Source of the DNA: JAYZDP01 sp036337765
Lineage (GTDB): Bacteria; Acidobacteriota; Thermoanaerobaculia; Multivoradales; Multivoraceae
Reading direction: 5' to 3'
Length of the DNA stretch: 34,802 nucleotides
NCBI GenBank assembly: GCA_036337765.1
Contig: JAYZDP010000094.1
Span: forward strand, 1 to 34,802
The notes beneath the pieces are model-generated. The model was not told the origin of the DNA, did no database searches, and was given only the letters and a program-made list of their open reading frames with translations. The position numbers and the translations under genes were made by a program. This document shows positions 18,340 to 27,411 of the stretch, in pieces (the stretch's first letter is position 1; every line of letters starts with the position of its first letter).

Positions 18340-19541
18340 CCGGCGGGGTCCGCGGCCCGCTGCACGACGACGTCGCGATGCAGCTGGAGGAACCATTCCG
18401 GTAGCGGGGTAGCTCCGCATTGGCGTGCCAGCTGGTCGTGGTACGCGAACTGGGCCTCGCCGTGCAGCATCCGGTGGTGTCGGGGAGTACCGTTGGCCGC
18501 CTGCCGAGATCGCTGGGTGACGATCCACGCCGCGCGTTCCTCGGCAGGCGGAAGCTCGAACTTCGATGCCAGCGCTCGAGCCAGCCATCGAGCTTGGATC
18601 TGGAACTGGGGAAACGGGATCACCCGAAACGGCAAGCCGATGAAGGCCAGGGTCGGGTCAGCCGGCGACAGCAGGTCGAAGTAGAGCTCGGCGCCGTCCT
18701 CGTCCCAGGTCACGAGCTCGGGCCGCTGTCGCAGGAATGGGAAGTCGTAGCGATAGCCGGTGCAGAAAAGCAGATTATCGATGTCGTCGACAGTGCTGCC
18801 GTCGGCGAAACGCAGACGATGTCCTTCGACACCTACCAGCCGAGGGTGCAGCGCGGCGCCTGGAAAGCGCGCGACGTCGGCGAGCCCCGCACGGGTCGCG
18901 ACATGGACCGTCGCGCCGCTCGCGACGAGGTCCAAACTGATATCGACGGCCGATGCGCCAGCACCGACTAGGAGCACCCGGCGTTCCGCGAGCCCTCCGG
19001 GGCGGCGGTAGGTGTGGCTGTGCAGGGTCCGGCCTGCGAAAGAAGCAAGGCCCTGGATCAGGGGCGTGCGTGGCGAGCGGTAGTGGCCGTTCGCGATCAC
19101 GAGCACTTCCGCTTCGACAGGTTCTTGGCGTCCGTGGATGCCGATCTCCCAATGCTCCGACCGGCGATTCACCGCTTCGACGCGATATTCGAACCGGACG
19201 TGGCGCAGAAGGTTGTGATCGGCGACGAAACGTTGCAGGTAGGCGAGGACGTCGGCGTGGTCCACGAACGCGCGCTCACCCTCGAAGGGGTAGTCGCGCA
19301 GCGCCATCAGCTGTGTTGGCAGATTCGTCCGCAGCGATCCGTAGAGGGGCCGCCCCGGATGGTGGCCGGTGGCATCGAAGTTCCACAGGCCACCACTCTC
19401 GCTCTCAGCTTCGAGAAGCATGACCTCGTGACCCTCGCGCAGCAGCTCGCATGCCGTCACCAGCCCCGCCGCACCCGCACCGACGACGGCTACTCGCCGT
19501 CGTGCGGTGTCGGAGCGGCGGTCTCCGACGACGTTGGTCAT
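18270..19541 (-). CDS. Flavin-containing monooxygenase family, FAD/NAD(P)-dependent
   Basis: A 423-residue protein from ATG 19541 (MTNVVGDRRSDTA). It has the FAD-binding GAGAAG (21-26), the flavin monooxygenase fingerprint F-x-G-x3-H-x3-Y as FAGRTLHSHTY (168-178), and the NADPH-binding GAGASA (193-198). The C-terminal half (LLFCTGYRYDFPFL; FPQFQIQARWLARAL) follows the family. Likely oxygenates a soft nucleophile (N, S) or a ketone; substrate unknown. Its last 23 codons lie on the opposite strand of the aminotransferase gene (70-nt convergent overlap). The upstream part of the reading frame to 19745 lacks coding character. Confidence 0.9.
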   Translation of the reverse strand: MTNVVGDRRSDTARRRVAVVGAGAAGLVTACELLREGHEVMLLEAESESGGLWNFDATGHHPGRPLYGSLRTNLPTQLMALRDYPFEGERAFVDHADVLAYLQRFVADHNLLRHVRFEYRVEAVNRRSEHWEIGIHGRQEPVEAEVLVIANGHYRSPRTPLIQGLASFAGRTLHSHTYRRPGGLAERRVLLVGAGASAVDISLDLVASGATVHVATRAGLADVARFPGAALHPRLVGVEGHRLRFADGSTVDDIDNLLFCTGYRYDFPFLRQRPELVTWDEDGAELYFDLLSPADPTLAFIGLPFRVIPFPQFQIQARWLARALASKFELPPAEERAAWIVTQRSRQAANGTPRHHRMLHGEAQFAYHDQLARQCGATPLPEWFLQLHRDVVVQRAADPAGYRDSEPMARAVSSATRRISEEM

Positions 19542-19629
19542 GAGTGGCAGTGTAGGGAAGCGAGCGCCGCCGTGCTCAGGATGACTAGAACAGTCGTCTC
19601 GGATTCCTGCCGGCTTGAGAAGGTAGGTG

Positions 19630-20033
19630 ATGACAGTGTGCTCCTCGACTTCCGTTTTCTGACAGCGGAGCGTTCCTCGCACTCGGGAAGTCGAGACCTC
19701 AGCACAGGATCTCGTCGAGAAACTCTTCCCCAAAGCCAAAGCCACGCTCCGTCGGTTCCGCCTCCCGCCCGAGGACGCGCAAGACGTGTTAAGGACACTT
19801 TCGTAACATTCCTGCAGAAGCAGGACGAGATCTACAACCCTGAGGCTTGGCTGACCGGTACTTTGCGCAAGCGAAGCCTGATGTACTGGCGCAAGCGCCG
19901 GCGCAGCCTGCTCACGGCGGTAGATGGCTCGATCCTCGAGGCCCTTGCGAAGCCCGAAACTCCAGATCAGGAAGGTGACGACCTCAACCGCGACATCGAG
20001 CGTGCGTTGTGCGGAATCCCGCCGCGCTGCCGT
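19630..20033 (+). pseudogene. ECF-type RNA polymerase sigma factor remnant
   Basis: ATG 19630 follows AAGGTAGGTG, but TGA interrupts at codon 11 (19660-19662). The same frame then reads AQDLVEKLFPKAKATLRR and FRLPPEDAQDVL. At 19786-19791 one missing base moves homology to KDTFVTFLQKQDEIYNPEAW, LTGTLRKRSLMYWRKRRRSL and DLNRDIERALCGIPPRCR, where it stops. This matches sigma region 2 and the linker of a short sigma-70-like family (PPEDAxDxLQDTFxxxL; WLxGTLRxRxxxYWRRRRR). Region 4 is absent: the sequence runs straight into the 3' end of the opposing TauD-like gene. With a nonsense codon, a frameshift and 3' truncation it is a pseudogene. Bases 19542-19629 hold nothing else I recognise. Confidence 0.7.
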
Positions 20034-20994
20034 CTGCGGAGGGCAGGTACAGCTCCAGTAGCGTCGGGCCGGCGCGACGCCGGTCGGTACCGGCGATCCA
20101 GATGCGGAGCATGTGGCGTCGACGATCCGGCGTGTCCTCGTAGGCGGTTCGCGAGTGCAGGGTGACGAAGTTGTTAAGAAACTGCATGTCGCCGCGCTGG
20201 AGGTCCATCTCGAGCTGATTCTCGGGGCGCTCGATCACCCCATCGAGGTAGTCGAGAGCCTCGCGCTCGGCTGGCTCGAGCCCGCCGCGGGCGTCGGCGG
20301 CCCATTCGATCGGGTTGCGGTTGTACATGCAGTGGAAGAGGTTGTCGTGGAAGCCGAAGACCGCAACGCGGGCGGAGATCGGCTCCTCGCCGGGCGGCTC
20401 TTCCCCGCGACGGTGGTGGCGGAATCCGCGATTCAGCACCCGCCACAGGTCCGGTCTTTCCGCGAGGATGGCGTTGTGAACGGCGCTGGCGCTGGCGATG
20501 AGGCTCGTCCCACCCTGCATGGCCGTTTCCAGGCAGAGCAGGCCTACACAGTCGGCACCGTCGGTATGGAACGGCAGCCGGTGTGGACTGTGATAGCCGC
20601 GCGAAGTGTGGTCGTAGGGCCTGTCGCGGTCGACGACGTCGATGATCTTCTCGCCCGTGTGACCCTGTACCGACACCTGGCCGAGATGCGAGCAGATACC
20701 GGCGAAGGCCACCCGGCACTCGTCGGTGGAGAAGTCCTCGAGTGGGAATCCCTCGATCACGGCGAAGCCGGGACCGGTTTCTAGATCCTTGCGCGAGGCT
20801 CGCAACAGATCGGCCGCAGTCGGCAGCGGAAAGGCGTCGCTACCGATCTCTTCGGCACGCAGACCGGCGCGGCGAGCAGCTCTGACCGCGGCCGCGATCT
20901 CGGTGATGTGGCGCTGCTCGAGCGGTCGCGCCCACTCCCTGCGCTCCGGAAAGTCTGCCCGTGTCCAAGCGCAGGCAGCGTCTACCGGGTGCAT
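19984..20994 (-). CDS. TauD/TfdA-family Fe(II)/2-oxoglutarate dioxygenase
   Basis: A 336-residue enzyme with the iron-binding triad: H143 and D145 in PFHTDGADC and the distal H280 in NNFVTLHSRTAYED. R297 in RRRHMLRIWI is positioned to bind 2-oxoglutarate. Family members hydroxylate or cleave small substrates. Start ATG 20994 has TAGGATGAG upstream. The last 16 or so residues (after LLELYLPS) are encoded in sequence that is antisense to the sigma remnant, so the native stop was probably lost in a deletion joining the two genes. The gene lies 35 nt downstream of the barrel gene of the exporter operon and may be its last member. Confidence 0.9.
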   Translation of the reverse strand: MHPVDAACAWTRADFPERREWARPLEQRHITEIAAAVRAARRAGLRAEEIGSDAFPLPTAADLLRASRKDLETGPGFAVIEGFPLEDFSTDECRVAFAGICSHLGQVSVQGHTGEKIIDVVDRDRPYDHTSRGYHSPHRLPFHTDGADCVGLLCLETAMQGGTSLIASASAVHNAILAERPDLWRVLNRGFRHHRRGEEPPGEEPISARVAVFGFHDNLFHCMYNRNPIEWAADARGGLEPAEREALDYLDGVIERPENQLEMDLQRGDMQFLNNFVTLHSRTAYEDTPDRRRHMLRIWIAGTDRRRAGPTLLELYLPSADGSAAGFRTTHARCRG

Positions 20995-21029
20995 CGACTC
21001 ATCCTACCCCCGCGCTCTGCGCGGGCCGG

Positions 21030-22232
21030 TCAGAAGAACGCCTTGATCGCGAACCAGCCGTTGAGCGGCACGGCTCCGTACTCGCTCGGTACCGGGCCGA
21101 GGGATGGGTCGTCGTCGCCGAAACCGACACTGGCACCGAATTGGATGTTCGTGCCGGTCGAGATGGCCCAGTCGACGAAGGTCTGGGCGAGCGTCGAGCC
21201 GTCGGTACCGTTGTGGAGAACCGCCTCCGACAGGGTCCAGAGTGGGTGGATCTGCCAGCCGAGCGACAGGCCGGCATAGGTGCGGCCGAGCGACGAGATC
21301 TCTCCGCGCATCACCCTGTCGGCCTGAGCGATTCGCACGTAGCCCAACGGATCCTCGGCGCCGAAGCCGTTGTAGGACATCTCTGCGATCAGCGTCACGT
21401 AGGGGCTGAGCTGACGGTCGAAGCCGAGGCTGGCCCGCGTGAACTGCTCCCGGTCGATCAGCTTGTCGAGGGGATCGCCGGAGTCCGTGTAGGCGATCTC
21501 AGCACGAATACCCGTGCCGCCTGCCCCGGCGGTGACGAAGGTCCCGATCACGGTGTCGCCGTGGAAGCTGCCCGCCATGAACCCGAAGTCGGTCGTTCCC
21601 GAATGAGCCCGGCCGAGCGTCGCAAAGCTCAGATCGTCGACTTCCCTGCCCTGCGCGGCGCCGATCATCTCCACCTGCGAGAAGGAACCTGTTGGCACGG
21701 TGAGCCGAACTGCGTCGACGCCAGCCTTGTAGTCGCGGTCCACCTGTTGCGGTGCAAATGGGGCGAAGAGGTCGAGAACAGGCCAGAAGTAGTTCACACC
21801 CCAGGTCACAGCCTGTCTGCCCGCTACCAAATCGAAGCCAGGATGTGCCCACCGCAGGTTCAGCCGGTCGATGTCGGCCATGGCGCCGACCTGGCCTTTG
21901 TTGTGGCTCTCCACCGACAGGTCGAAGAACCGGCGGGTGGACCCGGCGAGGATCGAAGCGTTGTTGGCGACGGTCGGCGGCCGGTTGAGCGAGAAGACCG
22001 CATGGGTCTCGAACTCGAGCTGGTCCGCAAGGTCGGTCTTGATCTTGGCGCGAATGATCGCGATCTGGGCGTCCTTCTGGGCAACGACGGTGTCGTCGAG
22101 GATGCTGAAGTGGTAGACGCGCACGTCCGCGCCACCCTCGGTCTCGGCATGGACTGCGACGTTCGCCACGTGTGCGGCGACGCCGAGAGACAGGGCCGCG
22201 ACGAAGCGGCGGCACGCGGGCAGTCTGCTCAA
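21030..22232 (-). CDS. Outer-membrane beta-barrel/porin-like protein of the exporter operon
   Basis: A 400-residue protein with a signal peptide (FVAALSLGVAAHVANVAVHA) and a chain of amphipathic strands such as ADQLEFETHAVFSLNRPP, IDRLNLRWAHPGFDLVAGRQ and AVTWGVNYFWPVLDLFAPF. It ends GWFAIKAFF with a terminal Phe, as in BAM-assembled barrels. The GRQAVTWG and FWPVLDLFAPF wording is like DUF1302-type porins, known from hydrophobic-compound export loci (family knowledge, moderate). The start is TTG 22232, forming TTGA with the ATPase stop (4-nt overlap), so it is translationally coupled to the ABC transporter and is probably its outer-membrane partner. Confidence 0.8.
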   Translation of the reverse strand: MSRLPACRRFVAALSLGVAAHVANVAVHAETEGGADVRVYHFSILDDTVVAQKDAQIAIIRAKIKTDLADQLEFETHAVFSLNRPPTVANNASILAGSTRRFFDLSVESHNKGQVGAMADIDRLNLRWAHPGFDLVAGRQAVTWGVNYFWPVLDLFAPFAPQQVDRDYKAGVDAVRLTVPTGSFSQVEMIGAAQGREVDDLSFATLGRAHSGTTDFGFMAGSFHGDTVIGTFVTAGAGGTGIRAEIAYTDSGDPLDKLIDREQFTRASLGFDRQLSPYVTLIAEMSYNGFGAEDPLGYVRIAQADRVMRGEISSLGRTYAGLSLGWQIHPLWTLSEAVLHNGTDGSTLAQTFVDWAISTGTNIQFGASVGFGDDDPSLGPVPSEYGAVPLNGWFAIKAFF

Positions 22233-22930
22233 GCCTTGGTTTCGTCGCTCTCGACGGCCCCGTCGACGATGCGCACCACGCGCCGCGCCCGGTCCATGAC
22301 GCGTGAGTCGTGGGTGGAGAAGAGAAACGTGATGCCCGCCTCGCGATTGAGGGTCTCCATCATGTCGAGCAGTCGGTCGGCGGTCTCCGAGTCGACGTTG
22401 GCTGTGGGCTCGTCCGCTAAAACAATCGCTGGGTTGGAGGCGATGGCGCGGGCCACCGCGACGCGCTGCTGCTGGCCTCCAGAGAGCTCCATGGGTTTGC
22501 GGTCTTCCATGCCCTCCAGGCCGACGTCGGCGAGCAGCTTCATGACCTTCCCATGGCGCTCCTCGTAGGGAACTCCCTGCACCGCGAGCACGATCTCGGC
22601 GTTCTCGTAGGCCGTCAGCACGGGCATCAGGTTGTAGGCCTGAAAGACGAAGCCAATGCGATCGCGGCGTAGCTGGCTGAGCTGCTTGCGGCTCTTGCCT
22701 AGCAGGCTCTCGCCCTCGATGGTGATGTCGCCGGAGGTCGGGGCGTCGAGCGCTCCGATGAGGTTGAGCGTCGTTGTCTTGCCCGAGCCCGAGGGGCCAC
22801 AGATCGCGGTGAACTCGCCCTTCTGGATCGTCAGATCGATCCCGCGCAGCGCATGGACCTCGATCGAGCCCTGCTCATAGACCTTCTTGACGTCCCGCAT
22901 CGAGACGATGGTGCCGTTGGATTCGCTCAT
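22229..22930 (-). CDS. ABC transporter ATP-binding protein, LolD/MacB type
   Basis: A 233-residue ATPase with Walker A GPSGSGKTT (45-53), Q-loop FVFQAYNLMPVLTAYEN (95-111), signature LSGGQQQR (149-156), Walker B IVLADEPT with catalytic E174, and H-loop FSTHD. The length and QAYNLMPVLT wording are typical of LolD/FtsE/MacB-class mechanotransmission ATPases that work with FtsX-type permeases. CGGAGATCC precedes the ATG. It sits between the permeases and the outer-membrane protein in the operon. Confidence 0.95.
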   Translation of the reverse strand: MSESNGTIVSMRDVKKVYEQGSIEVHALRGIDLTIQKGEFTAICGPSGSGKTTTLNLIGALDAPTSGDITIEGESLLGKSRKQLSQLRRDRIGFVFQAYNLMPVLTAYENAEIVLAVQGVPYEERHGKVMKLLADVGLEGMEDRKPMELSGGQQQRVAVARAIASNPAIVLADEPTANVDSETADRLLDMMETLNREAGITFLFSTHDSRVMDRARRVVRIVDGAVESDETKA

Positions 22931-22942
22931 GGATCTCCGTTC

Positions 22943-24187
22943 TCAGACCATCCGAATACTTTCGACCGGCTCGACCCGTCCGGCCCGCCACGCCGGGTAA
23001 AGACCGGCGAGAAGGGTAGCTGCCATTGCAGCTGTGGCGATCAGCAGTGCGCTAGCGGGGAACAACCCCACCTTAAGGTGGGTGGGCATCCCGACACCCG
23101 CGATGTCCATCTCCCCGCCAAGGAGCCCGCTGGTGTCGAGGCCGTTCGTCACCAGGTAGAGATAGGGGCCCGCAGTGACCGCGACCGACATCACGAGGCC
23201 CGCCACGCCGAGCCAGAAGCTCTCCAGAATCACCAGGCGGAAGAGCCGGCTGGGGCTGAACCCGATCGCGAGCAGAATGCCGAACTCGCGTAGGCGCTCC
23301 ATGACGCTGACGAAAAGCGTATTGAAGATGCCCGCGGAGATAAGGATCGCGAGCACGACCTGCATGAAGGTCGCGCCACCGGTGTCCATTGCGATGAAGG
23401 CCGAGAGCTCGCGCTGGAGCTCGTGCCAGGCCAAGGCTGTGGCCCCCTCGGGGAGTTGAGATCGAAGACCTCGGGCGACCTCTCCGGATCGGCGTTGGTC
23501 GTCGATGAAGATTGCCAGCTGGGTGGCTTCATCGGGGCCGTAGCCGAGAGCCTCACGCAGTGCCCCGATCGCCAGCATGCTCAGGCTGCCGTCGATCGAA
23601 GGTGAGCCGGTCGCGACCCGCGCGCGAAGCCGTGCCACGCCGCTCGTCATCTCGCCGCCCCTGTCGGTTAGCGTGTAGACGACTCGATCCCCGATCTGGG
23701 CTCCGAGGTTGTCCGCCAGCTTCGCGCCCAGGATGATGCCCTTGTCGTCGGCCGAGGTGAACATCTCGCCGCCTTCGACCGCGTCGAGAATCGACAGCGT
23801 GTCGGCGCTCTCGTGCTCGGGGTCAATAGCGATCAGCATGCCGCCGAAGCTGTCGTTGGCGGTCGCGATCATCGCCGGGCCTAAGATGCGCGGGGCACTC
23901 GTGACCACCTGCGGGTTGGCTGCTGCAGTGGCTGCCAGAGCTTCCATACCGTTGACGCTTCGCGACATCGTCGGGGTGTCGAGATACTCCGGGTGCTGGA
24001 TTGTGACGTGGCCAGAGCCGACCTTGGCGGCAAGATCGATCATGTCGGAGTAGTGACGATCGGTTATTCCGGTCATCAGCACTGCGAGGAACACCCCGAA
24101 CGAGATCGAGGCCAGGGTCAATAGCGTGCGCCGCCGATTGCGCCACAGGTTGCGCCAGGCGAAGACCGTGAGACTCGTTCCCTGCAC
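22943..24187 (-). CDS. FtsX/MacB-type ABC permease (copy 2 of a tandem pair)
   Basis: A 414-residue permease: one N-terminal transmembrane helix after WRNLWRNRRRTLLTLAS, a large periplasmic domain (about 50-265) and three C-terminal helices, with FNTLFVSVMERLREFGILLA and ESFWLGVAGLVMSVAVT, ending ARVEP-like (RAGRVEPVESIRMV). This is the MacB/LolC/LolE topology. The GTG start at 24187 overlaps the preceding TAG by one base. Almost the same N-terminus, length and periplasmic motifs (SADDKGIILGAKLADNLGAQ, GDRVVYTLTD) occur in the adjacent gene, so the two arose by tandem duplication and have since diverged. Confidence 0.92.
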   Translation of the reverse strand: MQGTSLTVFAWRNLWRNRRRTLLTLASISFGVFLAVLMTGITDRHYSDMIDLAAKVGSGHVTIQHPEYLDTPTMSRSVNGMEALAATAAANPQVVTSAPRILGPAMIATANDSFGGMLIAIDPEHESADTLSILDAVEGGEMFTSADDKGIILGAKLADNLGAQIGDRVVYTLTDRGGEMTSGVARLRARVATGSPSIDGSLSMLAIGALREALGYGPDEATQLAIFIDDQRRSGEVARGLRSQLPEGATALAWHELQRELSAFIAMDTGGATFMQVVLAILISAGIFNTLFVSVMERLREFGILLAIGFSPSRLFRLVILESFWLGVAGLVMSVAVTAGPYLYLVTNGLDTSGLLGGEMDIAGVGMPTHLKVGLFPASALLIATAAMAATLLAGLYPAWRAGRVEPVESIRMV

Positions 24188-25431
24188 TACGCCGCCTTGA
24201 TGCTCTCGGCCGGCTCGACGTGCCCGGCTCGCCACGCCGGGTAGAGGCCGGCGAGGAGGGTGGCCGCCATGGCCCCGAGGGTGATGAGGACGGCGCTCTT
24301 GGCGAAGAGGCCCACTTTCATTACCGGCGGCATCCCGACTCCGGCGATCTCCATGCCCTCACCGATCAGCGCCGCGGCGTCGAGGCCCTGAGACGACAGG
24401 TAATAGTACGGACCGGCGGTGATCAGGGCGGCGGCGACTAGGCCGACGCCGCCGAGCCAGAAGCTCTCGAGCATGACGAGGCGAAACAGCCGACTCGGGG
24501 TGAACCCGAGAGCCATCAGAATGCCGAACTCGCGCAGCCGTTCCATGACGCTGACGAAGAGGGTGTTGAAGATGCCGGCGGCAATCAATATTGCGAGTAC
24601 GGCCTCGATGAAGACCGAACCACCGACCTTCATCGCGATGAATGCCGAGAGCTCGGGCTGCTGCCGGTGCCAGGGCACGGCCGCCGCATCGTCGTCGAGG
24701 GTGGCCTGGAGCTCGGCAGCGACCATGTCGGAGCGGCGTTGGTCGTCAATGAAGACGGCCAACTGAGTCGCCTCGTCGACGTTATAGCCGAGCACGCCGC
24801 GCAGCGCCCCGATCGGCAGCAGGCTCAGCCCACCGTCGAGCGTTGGGGCTCCAGTACGGACCAAGGCGCGCAGACGGGCGACACCCGAGATCATCTCGCC
24901 CTCTTTGTCGGTCATCGTGTAGACCACCCGGTCGCCAATCTCAGCGCCGAGATTCGACGCCAACCGCGCGCCGAGGATGATGCCTTTGTCGTCGGCCGAC
25001 GAGAACATCTCGCCGTCGACGATGGCCTCGAGCACCGACAGCGTCTCGGGTGTCTCCTGTGCCGGGTCGACGGCGATAAACGCGGCGCCGAAGCTGTCCT
25101 GGGCCGTCGCCAGCATGGTCGGGCCCGAGATCCGCGGCACGGCTCTGACCACTGTCGGGATCGACGAAGCGCTGGCGGCGATTCCCTCGAGACCGGTGAC
25201 GGTACGCGTGAGCGTGGGTGTCTCCAGGTAGTCGGGATGCTGCACGGTGACGTGCCCGGCACCGATCTTGGCCGCCAGATCGATCATGTCGGCCCAGTTG
25301 CGGTCCTGCATCGCGGTCATCAGCACGGCCAGGAAGACCCCGAACGAGATCGAGGCCAGGGTCAGGAGCGTTCGACGTCGGTTGCGCCAAAGGTTGCGCC
25401 AAGCGAAGACGGTCAGACTGGTGCCCTTCAC
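24187..25431 (-). CDS. FtsX/MacB-type ABC permease (copy 1 of a tandem pair)
   Basis: A 414-residue permease with the same layout and exact length as its downstream neighbour: helix near 20-40, periplasmic domain with SADDKGIILGARLASNLGAE and GDRVVYTMTDKEGEMISG, then FNTLFVSVMERLREFGILMA and two further helices, ending RAGHVEPAESIKAA. The start is GTG 25431 (GTG AAG GGC) with GAGGAGAGG upstream. Together the two copies could form a LolC/LolE-style heterodimer powered by the single ATPase at 22229. The third permease gene ends 13 nt upstream. Confidence 0.92.
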   Translation of the reverse strand: MKGTSLTVFAWRNLWRNRRRTLLTLASISFGVFLAVLMTAMQDRNWADMIDLAAKIGAGHVTVQHPDYLETPTLTRTVTGLEGIAASASSIPTVVRAVPRISGPTMLATAQDSFGAAFIAVDPAQETPETLSVLEAIVDGEMFSSADDKGIILGARLASNLGAEIGDRVVYTMTDKEGEMISGVARLRALVRTGAPTLDGGLSLLPIGALRGVLGYNVDEATQLAVFIDDQRRSDMVAAELQATLDDDAAAVPWHRQQPELSAFIAMKVGGSVFIEAVLAILIAAGIFNTLFVSVMERLREFGILMALGFTPSRLFRLVMLESFWLGGVGLVAAALITAGPYYYLSSQGLDAAALIGEGMEIAGVGMPPVMKVGLFAKSAVLITLGAMAATLLAGLYPAWRAGHVEPAESIKAA

Positions 25432-25444
25432 GATCCTCTCCTCG

Positions 25445-26659
25445 CTACTGGTAGCGCATCGCTTCCACTGGCTGGATCCTTGCGGCCTTGAGTGCCGGGT
25501 AGAGCACCGCCAGTGCCACCATGAAGATCAGCAGAACCACCGGTATGACGAAGGTCGCCGGCGTCACCACACCGAGCCAGATGGGGTCCATCGCCATGCC
25601 CGCCATCGAGGCGCCGCCGAGGCGACCGACATCGATGCCGACCGTCGACACGTACCAGAGAAGCGGCAGGCTCAACGTCAAGCCGATGACGATGGCGAGG
25701 CCGCATTGCATGGCACTTTCGATCAGGATTATGCGAAACACGCGGCCCGGCTCCACGCCGATCGCCTTGAGTACGCCGAACTCGCGCACCCGTTCGAAGA
25801 CCGCCATCAGCATGGCGTTGATGACCGTGATCGCGATCGCGATGTAGATGATGACCATGAAGACCGCCAGTGCCGCGGCTGCAGAATCGAGCATCTGCGA
25901 CATGGTCGGCAGCAGATCGCGCCAGCTCTGGATGTCGAGATCGGCCCACAGGCCACGCAGATACTCGACCGCGGTGCCGAGATCGACGTCGCCGGGGGTA
26001 CGGATCAGGAGCTGGTGGGCGCCGCCATCGAAGTAGAAAAGGTTGCGGAAGGCCTCGTCGAGCATGAAGACCCCGGCGCGGTCGGTGCCGTCGGAGATTA
26101 CTCCGAGCACTCCGCGGACCTCGTAGAGGTCGTTTGCGATCGAGCCATCGGTCGACTGGCTGAGGAGGATCACCTCGTCGCCGGGGGCGACGGCCAGACT
26201 CTTCGCCAGCTTGGCGCCGAGCACGATGCCACGGGGATCCTCCGGGTCGAGCCACGAGCCCTGAACGACGTGATCGTGAATCAGGGTCGCTTCCGCTTCA
26301 CGGCCGGGTTCGAGGCCACGTACCATCGCCCCGGCCGAGGTCTCGTCGGACGCGGCGAGCCCGCCCGCCAGGAGCCGAGTCGTGACCCGGTAGCCGTCCG
26401 CCTCCAGCGTCTCGAGCATCGGGTCGACTTCGTCGACACTCGAGTAGATCGAGGGCCGGTCGCGGTAGTCGGGTGCGAACACCTGAATGTCGCCCATCTC
26501 GAGGTCGAGGATGTTGCCTTCGAGGCTCGACAACAGGCCGGTCATGATCGCCTGATAATTCACGGTGACCATGAGTGCAAGGCTCATCGCCGCCACCGTC
26601 ACCAACGTCCGTCGCGAGTTGCGCCAGATGTTGCGCCAGGCCATCTTGAAGGTCGTCAT
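25445..26659 (-). CDS. FtsX/MacB-type ABC permease, divergent third paralogue
   Basis: A 404-residue permease beginning MTTFKMAWRNIWRNSRRTLV, with the same four-helix FtsX topology: N-terminal helix 18-40, periplasmic domain with IVLGAKLAKSLAVAPGDEV, then IAITVINAMLMAVFERVREF, GVLKAIGVEPGRVFRIILIE and the end KAARIQPVEAMRYQ. It is clearly older and more divergent than the tandem pair. The ATG follows the LolA-like stop after 4 nt, so it is in the same operon. Three permeases for one ATPase is more than a LolCDE system needs; two alternative transporter pairs sharing the ATPase, or a composite complex, are both possible. Confidence 0.92.
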   Translation of the reverse strand: MTTFKMAWRNIWRNSRRTLVTVAAMSLALMVTVNYQAIMTGLLSSLEGNILDLEMGDIQVFAPDYRDRPSIYSSVDEVDPMLETLEADGYRVTTRLLAGGLAASDETSAGAMVRGLEPGREAEATLIHDHVVQGSWLDPEDPRGIVLGAKLAKSLAVAPGDEVILLSQSTDGSIANDLYEVRGVLGVISDGTDRAGVFMLDEAFRNLFYFDGGAHQLLIRTPGDVDLGTAVEYLRGLWADLDIQSWRDLLPTMSQMLDSAAAALAVFMVIIYIAIAITVINAMLMAVFERVREFGVLKAIGVEPGRVFRIILIESAMQCGLAIVIGLTLSLPLLWYVSTVGIDVGRLGGASMAGMAMDPIWLGVVTPATFVIPVVLLIFMVALAVLYPALKAARIQPVEAMRYQ

Positions 26660-26663
26660 CGGC

Positions 26664-27410
26664 CTACTTCTTCAGAGAGCGAAGAGTGAACGTGTCTTCG
26701 GGGAGGCGGACGTCGAACTCCATCTCGTCGTAGATCATTTCGGTGTATTCGCCCGGCTTGTCGTTCGGAACCATGCGTATGTGGCGTGGGTAGAGCCTCC
26801 CGGAGATCTCGTCGATCTCGGACAGCATCATGGTGCGAACCGGGTTGCCGCGCTCGTCGTAGTCCGTGACCTCGGTCGCGATCTCGTTGTTGGCACGGAT
26901 CTTCAGGGTGGTCTTCGAGTACACGACCACCGCGTCCTCGTTGGGCACGCACTCAAGTAGCCAGAAGCCCTGCTTCGACTCGGACTTCTGCACCGCGTGG
27001 CACTGGAAGTCCTCTGAGAAGCGCGACGAGTCGACCAGGTCGTCGTTCGAGAGGTGGCTGCCCATCCAAGAGCCGGACATCATGGCGACCGGGACCTTGA
27101 TGGTGCGGTCGACCTTGGGCAGGTAGTTCCAGATGTTCTGGTCGGCTTTCAGCGTCGCGGTTCCGCGATCGCGCGCCGGGCCGAGAATACGGATCAGTGA
27201 CTTCTCGGCCCCCTCGGACCACATCTCCATCGATATCTCGCGCTGGAAGCGGTTGGTCTTGACCCGCATGGTCATCTTGCCGTGGCTCGAGGCGGTTCCA
27301 CGGTACAGATCGTCCATGCGAACCAGGAGCGCCTGGACCTCCGGGTCGTCGGCGGCACTCGCCCCGCCGGCTGCGAGGATCGTGAGCAGTACTACGGTGA
27401 TCGATTTCAT
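26664..27410 (-). CDS. Outer-membrane lipoprotein-sorting (LolA-fold) periplasmic protein
   Basis: A 248-residue protein with a signal peptide (ITVVLLTILAAGGASAADD) and the half-barrel pattern of LolA/LolB-like proteins: MDDLYRGTASSHGKMTMRVK, RILGPARDRGTATLK, NIWNYLPKVDRTIKVP, DSSRFSEDFQCHAV and FDVRLPEDTFTLRSLKK. This matches the 'outer membrane lipoprotein-sorting protein' family typically beside RND or FtsX-type exporters. It likely carries a lipid or lipoprotein across the periplasm. ATG 27410 is preferred over GTG 27419, since GGGAGA then stands 9 nt away. It begins one base after the TetR stop, so it is coupled to the regulator. Confidence 0.9.
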   Translation of the reverse strand: MKSITVVLLTILAAGGASAADDPEVQALLVRMDDLYRGTASSHGKMTMRVKTNRFQREISMEMWSEGAEKSLIRILGPARDRGTATLKADQNIWNYLPKVDRTIKVPVAMMSGSWMGSHLSNDDLVDSSRFSEDFQCHAVQKSESKQGFWLLECVPNEDAVVVYSKTTLKIRANNEIATEVTDYDERGNPVRTMMLSEIDEISGRLYPRHIRMVPNDKPGEYTEMIYDEMEFDVRLPEDTFTLRSLKK

Positions 27411-27411
27411 C

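Noticed and set aside
19630..19806. UGA at 19660-19662 in the sigma-factor remnant as a third selenocysteine codon
   Set aside because: The position is not a redox site, I see no convincing hairpin after it, and the gene is further broken by a frameshift and 3' truncation.
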